Position numbers and translations under genes: made by a program
Shown here: positions 19,211 to 24,449 of the stretch, piece after piece
Position numbering within the stretch: the first letter of the stretch is position 1
Layout: each line of letters opens with the position of its first letter
The notes under the pieces: model-generated
The model's database searches: none
Told to the model about the DNA's origin: nothing
What the model saw: only the letters and a program-made list of their open reading frames with translations
Assembly: GCA_002104905.1 (NCBI GenBank)
Contig: MCFE01000948.1
Coordinates: 1 to 24,449, forward strand
From: Basidiobolus meristosporus CBS 931.73
Taxonomy: Eukaryota; Basidiobolomycota; Basidiobolomycetes; Basidiobolales; Basidiobolaceae
Reading direction: 5' to 3'
Length of the DNA stretch: 24,449 bases

Positions 19211-21810
19211 CTAAATGTTCATACTGACTAGTCCTAATTTTGACCTAAGATATTCAAACTTGTCTCTAGCTAATGGTTTGGTAAATATGTCTGCAATCAT
19301 TTCATCTGTAGAACAGTAAACTAAGCTAACTAAGTTATTCTCTATAGCTTCACGTATGAAATGATGTCTAATATCTATGTGCTTGGTTCTAGCATGAAAA
19401 GTTGGATTTCTACCTAGTTGTATACATCCTTGATTATCTTGAAATAAAGTAATAGGCATTTTTTGACATAGGCCTAAATCTGCAAAGAGCTTTCTTAACC
19501 ACATTGCTTCTTTTGTAGCTTCACAGGCTGCCATATACTCTGCCTCTGTAGTAGAAAGTGCTACGGTTGGTTGCTTTCTTGAATTCCATGAAATGGCTCC
19601 TTTACAGTAAAGAAAGGTGTATCCTGTGGTGGATCTTCTGTCTTCTAAATTTTGTCCCCAATCAGCATCAGAGTATCCCACAAGATCCTGTTCTGAATCC
19701 TTATAAGTGTATCTTAAGCAGATATCAGCAGTTCCTTTTAGGTATCTAAAAATCCGCTTAACTGCTGCAATATGATCAGATCCATAATTCTGATTATGTT
19801 GGCTGACAACTCCCATTGAATATGAGATATCCGGATGTGTTCCAAGCATGATATACAACAGACTGCCAATCATAGATTGATAAGGAAAGTCAGGGCTTTC
19901 AGATGGCACCAAGCTCTCTTGATTTGGTTGAGTTTTGACCAAGTTAAGGTTTGTCTCCATTGGGGTAGCTGCCGGTTTACAGTCTTCCATTTTGTACTTC
20001 TTTAGTATATCTTGAATATACTTGGATTGGCTTAGGGTAATAGTCTGGGTACTTCTGTCTATGGAGAACTTAATCCCTAAGTAGTAACTGAGTTCTCCTA
20101 GATCGGACATCTTGAACTCCTTTGATAGGCTGGATTTAGTCTCTTCCAATGTTTCTAGGTTATTGGCGGCTATAATAAGATCATCCACATATAGAGCTAA
20201 TAGAACAGGATTTGCTCTATCTGGCTTATAGTATATACTACAGTCAGCATTACTCCTTTTGAAACTCAAAGATTCCAAATATGATTCTATCTTGCAATTC
20301 CAGGCTCTTGGTGATTGTTTGAGACCATATAGTGACTTTTTAAGCTTGCAGACCAAATGGGGGTTATCTTGGTCAACAAACCCATCAGGCTGGTCCATAT
20401 ACACGTCCTCATCAAGTTCTCCATTCAAAAATGCAGTTTTTACATCCATTTGATGAATAAAAAACTTATATTTGGCTGCAATAGCCAATATTAATCTGAT
20501 GGAATTAAACTTGGCTACCGGTGCAAAGGTCTCAGTATAGTCAAGTCCTTTTGTTTGAGAGTATCCTTTGGCTACAAGTCTTGCTTTGTATCTTTCAATC
20601 GTACCATCAGCCTTGTATTTTGTCTTGAAGACCCATCTGCATCCAATTGATTTTTGGTTGATTGGTAATTTGACTAAGTCCCAAGTTTGATTTTCCATCA
20701 GGGCCTGATATTCCTCAGTCATTGCAGATCTCCAAAACTTTGTCTGAGGGCTATTTAGGGCCTTTTTACAGTCTGGGGTTCATCAATATGGACTGAATAG
20801 GCATAGGCTAAGTTTGTACCCTCATTAATATAGTAATTTGGGCTATTTCTTGTCCAATTTGATCTCCAGGCATTTGATACTGGAATGATCACTTCTGGGA
20901 TATTCCTGGGCACTGATTCTGGCGACCACGGTTGTAGAGTCCTCTGGAGTGAAAAAATTTTCATTGTTTTGCTCTGATTCAATCCTGACAATTGGTGGAC
21001 TTGAGATCAAATTTTTGTCATCATCTGATGTCATTTTTTGTGAAAATTTTGAATTTTCATCAAACAACACATCCCTGGACTTGATCAGCTTCTTTGCTTT
21101 GGTATTGTAGAGTCTGTATGCCTTACTCTCATTGCAGTAGCCCAAAAATATGCATTTTACACTTTTTGGCTCAAATTTTGACTGATTTCCGGCCAGTTTT
21201 TTGGCATATGCTGTGCACCCAAATATTCTTAGATGTTCTGCACTTGGTCTGTATCCATACCATGCTTCAAATGGAGTAGAATCACAAAGTATTCTGTTAT
21301 AACTCCTATTTTTAAGGTATACAGCAGTGGCAACTGATTCCGCCCAAAAATCATAGGATAATTTTTGATCATGGATCATAGATCTTGCCATATCAATTAT
21401 TGATCTGTTAGCTCGTTCTGCTACTCCATTTTGCTGTGGGGAGTATGGTACAGTAGATCTCTTGCTTTATCCCATGAATTTTGACAGAAGTGGATGAAGA
21501 GTTTTGAGGTATATTCTCCACCATTGTCAGAGCGTATTTTCTTGATTTTTTCACCAGTTTCTCTCTCCACCATGGCTTTAAACTCCCTGAGCTTAGACAG
21601 AGCTTCTTCCTTTCTCTCCATGAAGTAGACCATGTGTATCTTGTATAATCATCAATAAAAGTGATTAAATACTTCATCCGCCTAAGGATAAATTTTGCAT
21701 AGGTCCACACAGATCTGAGTGAATTAGATCTAATTTTTCTTAGTTTTGATTAACCCAGAGCTCTTGAACGTTGTCTGGCTTGTTTCCCATATATGCAGGC
21801 TTCACAGTGC
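19211..21810 (-). pseudogene. Ty1/Copia pol, left copy, 5'-truncated and frameshifted
   Basis: Polyprotein fragment: integrase, reverse transcriptase, RNase H. The RT-RNase H part is open for 503 codons (20722-19211). It has CRWVFKTKYKADGT, the RT motif YVDD, RNase H SDADW and STTEAEY, and ends FTKPLARDKFEYLRSK. Upstream, the integrase part is split by single-base changes not shared with the right copy: near 21630 (one base lost), 21485 and 21458 (one gained each), 20924 (two lost) and 20765 (one lost). Gag, protease and the integrase N-terminus are absent because the copy stops at the inverted-repeat centre. In the shared 503-residue part only nine residues differ from the right copy. Confidence 0.9.
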
Positions 21811-21828
21811 AATCTGATCATAATTTGA
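21811..21828. other. 18-nt centre of the inverted repeat
   Basis: The only unpaired sequence between the arms. It contains the self-complementary TGATCA. It may be the remainder of one parental copy's coding sequence or filler DNA at a joint. Confidence 0.7.
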
Positions 21829-24430
21829 GCACTGTGAAGCCTGCATATATGGGAAACAAGCCAGACAACGTTCAAGAGCTCTGGGTTAATCAAAACTAAG
21901 AAAAAATTAGATCTAATTCACTCAGATCTGTGTGGACCTATGCAAAATTTATCCTTAGGCGGATGAAGTATTTAATCACTTTTATTGATGATTATACAAG
22001 ATACACATGGGTCTACTTCATGGAGAGAAAGGAAGAAGCTCTGTCTAAGTCAGGGAGTTTAAAGCCATGGTGGAGAGAGAAACTGGTGAAAAAATCAAGA
22101 AAATACGCTCTGACAATGGTGGAGAATATACCTCAAAACTCTTCATCCACTTCTGCAAAATTCATGGGATAAAGCAAGAGACTACTGTACCATACTCCCC
22201 ACAGCAAAATGGAGTAGCAGAACGAGCTAACAGATCAATAATTGATATGGCAAGATCTATGATCCATGATCAAAAATTATCCTATGATTTTTGGGCGGAA
22301 TCAGTTGCCACTGCTGTATATCTTAAAAATAGGAGTTATAACAGAATACTTTGTGATTCTACTCCATTTGAAGCATGGTATGGATACAGACCAAGTGCAG
22401 AACATCTAAGAATATTTGGGTGTACAGCATATGCCAAAAAACTGGCCGGAAATCAGTCAAAATTTGAGCCAAAAAGTGTAAAATGCATATTTTTGGGCTA
22501 CTGCAATGAGAGTAAGGCATACAGACTCTACAATACCAAAGCAAAGAAGCTGATCAAGTCCAGGGATGTGTTGTTTGATGAAAATTCAAAATTTTCACAA
22601 AAAATGACATCAGATGATGACGAAAATTTGATCTCAAGTCCACCAATTGTCAGGATTGAATCAGAGCAAAACAATGAAAATTTTTTCACTCCAGAGGACT
22701 CTACAACCGTGGTTCAGCCAGAATCAGTGCCCAGGAATATCCCAGAAGTGATCATTCCAGTATCAAATGCCCGGAGATCCAATCGGACAAGAAATAGCCC
22801 AAATTACTATATCAATGAGGGTACAAACTTAGCCTATGCCTATTCAGTCCATATTGATGAACCCCAGACTGTAAAAGAGGCCCTAAATAGCCCTCAGACA
22901 AAGTTTTGGAGATCTGCAATGACTGAGGAATATCAGGCCCTGATGGAAAATCAAACTTGGGACTTAGTCAAATTACCAATCAACCAAAAATCAATTGGAT
23001 GCAGATGGGTCTTCAAGACAAAATACAAGGCTGATGGTACAATTGAAAGATACAAAGCAAGACTTGTAGCCAAAGGATACTCTCAAACAAAAGGACTTGA
23101 CTATACTGAGACCTTTGCACCGGTAGCCAAGTTTAATTCCATCAGATTAATATTGGCTATTGCAGCCAAATATAAGTTTTTTATTCATCAAATGGATGTA
23201 AAAACTGCATTTTTGAATGGAGAACTTGATGAGGACGTGTATATGGACCAGCCTGATGGGTTTGTTGACCAAGATAACCCCCATTTGGTCTGCAAGCTTA
23301 AAAAGTCACTATATGGTCTCAAACAATCACCAAGAGCCTGGAATTGCAAGATAGATTCTTATTTGGAATCTTTGAGTTTCAAAAGGAGTAATGCTGACTA
23401 TAGTATATACTATAAGCCAGATAGAGCAAATCCAGTTCTATTAGCTCTATATGTGGATGATCTTATTATAGCCGCCAATAACCTAGAAACATTGGAAGAG
23501 ACTAAATCCAGCCTATCTAAGGAGTTCAAGATGTCCGATCTAGGAGAACTTAGTTACTACTTAGGGATTAAGTTCTCCATAGACAGAAGTACCCAGACTA
23601 TTACCCTAAGCCAATCCAAGTATATTCAAGATATACTAAAGAAGTACAAAATGGAAGACTGTAAACCGGCAGCTACCCCAATGGAGACAAACCTTAACTT
23701 GGTCAAAACTCAACCAAATCAAGAGAGCTTGGTGCCATCTGAAAGCCCTGACTTTCCTTATCAATCTATGGTCGGCAGTCTGATGTATATCATGCTTGGA
23801 ACACGTCCAGATATCTCATATTCAGTGGGAGTTGTCAGCCAACATAATCAGAATTATGGATCTGATCATATTGCAGCAGTTAAGCGGATTTTTAGATACC
23901 TAAAAGGAACTGCTGATATCTGCTTAAGATACACTTATAAGGATTCAGAACAGGATCTTGTGGGATACTCTGATGCTGATTGGGGACAAAATTTAGAAGA
24001 CAGAAGATCCACCACAGGATACACCTTTCTTTACTGTAAAGGAGCAATTTCATGGAATTCAAGAAAGCAACCAACCGTAGCACTTTCTACTACAGAGGCA
24101 GAGTATATGGCAGCCTGTGAAGCTACAAAAGAAGCAATGTGGTTAAGAAAGCTCTTTACAGATTTAGGCCTATGTCAAAAAACGCCTATTACTTTATTTC
24201 AAGATAATCAAGGATGTATACAATTAGGTAGAAATCCAACTTTTCATGCTAGAACCAAGCACATAGATATTAGACATCATTTCATACGTGAAGCTATAGA
24301 GAATAACTTAGTTAGCTTAGTTTACTGTCCTACAGATGAAATGATTGCAGACATATTTACCAAACCATTAGCTAGAGACAAGTTTGAATATCTTAGGTCA
24401 AAATTAGGACTAGTCAGTATGAACATTTAG
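21829..24430 (+). pseudogene. Ty1/Copia pol, right copy, 5'-truncated
   Basis: The best preserved transposon gene here. From 22067 a single frame of 787 codons is open. Integrase residues are D16 in SDNGGEY and E52 in NGVAERANR. The reverse transcriptase YVDD is at residues 462-465. The first RNase H Asp is D636 in SDADW, followed by STTEAEYMA and LFQDNQG. It ends KPLARDKFEYLRSKLG with TAG at 24428. Upstream, 21829-22066 encodes HCEACIYGKQ, LIHSDLCGPM (first integrase Asp) and FIDDYTRYTW, but frame changes near 21868, 21962 and 22050 separate these. The first two are shared with the left copy; the third is specific to this one. Gag and protease are missing, so it cannot be autonomous. Confidence 0.9.
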
Positions 24431-24432
24431 CT

Positions 24433-24441
24433 GAGTGGGAG
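24433..24441 (+). promoter_or_regulatory. Polypurine tract, right Copia copy
   Basis: GAGTGGGAG directly precedes TGTTGTAA, mirroring 19200-19208. Confidence 0.7.
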
Positions 24442-24449
24442 TGTTGTAA
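24442..24449 (+). mobile_element. Start of the right Copia 3' LTR (cut by the window end)
   Basis: The last eight bases, TGTTGTAA, are the first eight of the 348-bp LTR at 18852-19199. Confidence 0.8.

Larger units (their letters stand above)
19192..24449. repeat. Head-to-head inverted repeat of two Copia copies
   Basis: Left arm 19192-21810 and right arm 21829-24449 are reverse complements, differing by scattered substitutions and a few single-base indels. Both arms start at the same base of pol (GCACTGTGAAGCCTGCA), and only 18 nt separate them. The right arm continues beyond the window, so full arm length is not known. See findings for origin. Confidence 0.92.

Noticed and set aside
22359-22544. 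Antisense frame in the Copia pol, mirrored at 21094-21279
   Set aside because: Shadow of the coding strand; both arms show the same antisense frame simply because they are copies.

Overview
The window looks like a repeat-rich chromosome region of a filamentous fungus. The evidence is one compact C2H2 zinc-finger gene with three introns of 61-66 nt, surrounded by old fungal-type transposons: Ty1/Copia, a PIF/Harbinger-like DDE element, a Plavaka-like (CMC/EnSpm) transposase and Gypsy-type LTR debris. No tRNA, rRNA, CRISPR or bacterial operon was seen. The species is not decidable here. CpG-free repeats beside a CpG-containing island would fit a truffle-like ascomycete or a repeat-rich basidiomycete (inference).

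Layout. 1-2260: CpG-free Plavaka-like transposase relic. 2270-6830: island with ordinary CpG content, holding the zinc-finger gene (6116-6802) at its right edge and otherwise no gene I can name. 6840-18850: CpG-desert made of nested repeats. At its core are two inverted, diverged copies of one two-gene element (8164-11285 and 14130-17977). Each copy has a Harbinger-type transposase and a divergently transcribed partner ORF of unknown function. The left copy was later hit by a 319-bp MITE and a 348-bp Copia LTR. The right copy was hit by an LTR-like 1-kb insert. Between them lie a second Plavaka relic carrying a second copy of the same MITE, and a Gypsy-type LTR followed by a gag-like frame. 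18852-24449: a much younger Copia pair, two 5'-truncated pol genes placed head to head around an 18-nt loop, about 2.6 kb per arm. The left arm ends in a complete LTR; the right arm runs out of the window 8 nt into its LTR.

How the parts relate. Nothing here forms a working pathway besides the single zinc-finger gene. The transposase genes are broken by stops and frameshifts. The best preserved is the right-hand Copia pol, which keeps the integrase, reverse transcriptase and RNase H active-site motifs in one 787-codon frame but lacks gag, protease and a 5' LTR. The insertions can be ordered by nesting (Harbinger-like element and Plavaka first, then MITE, LTRs and Gypsy; head-to-head Copia youngest by CpG content). 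The two MITEs have Harbinger-like features (3-bp target duplications), so the neighbouring transposase family could once have moved them.
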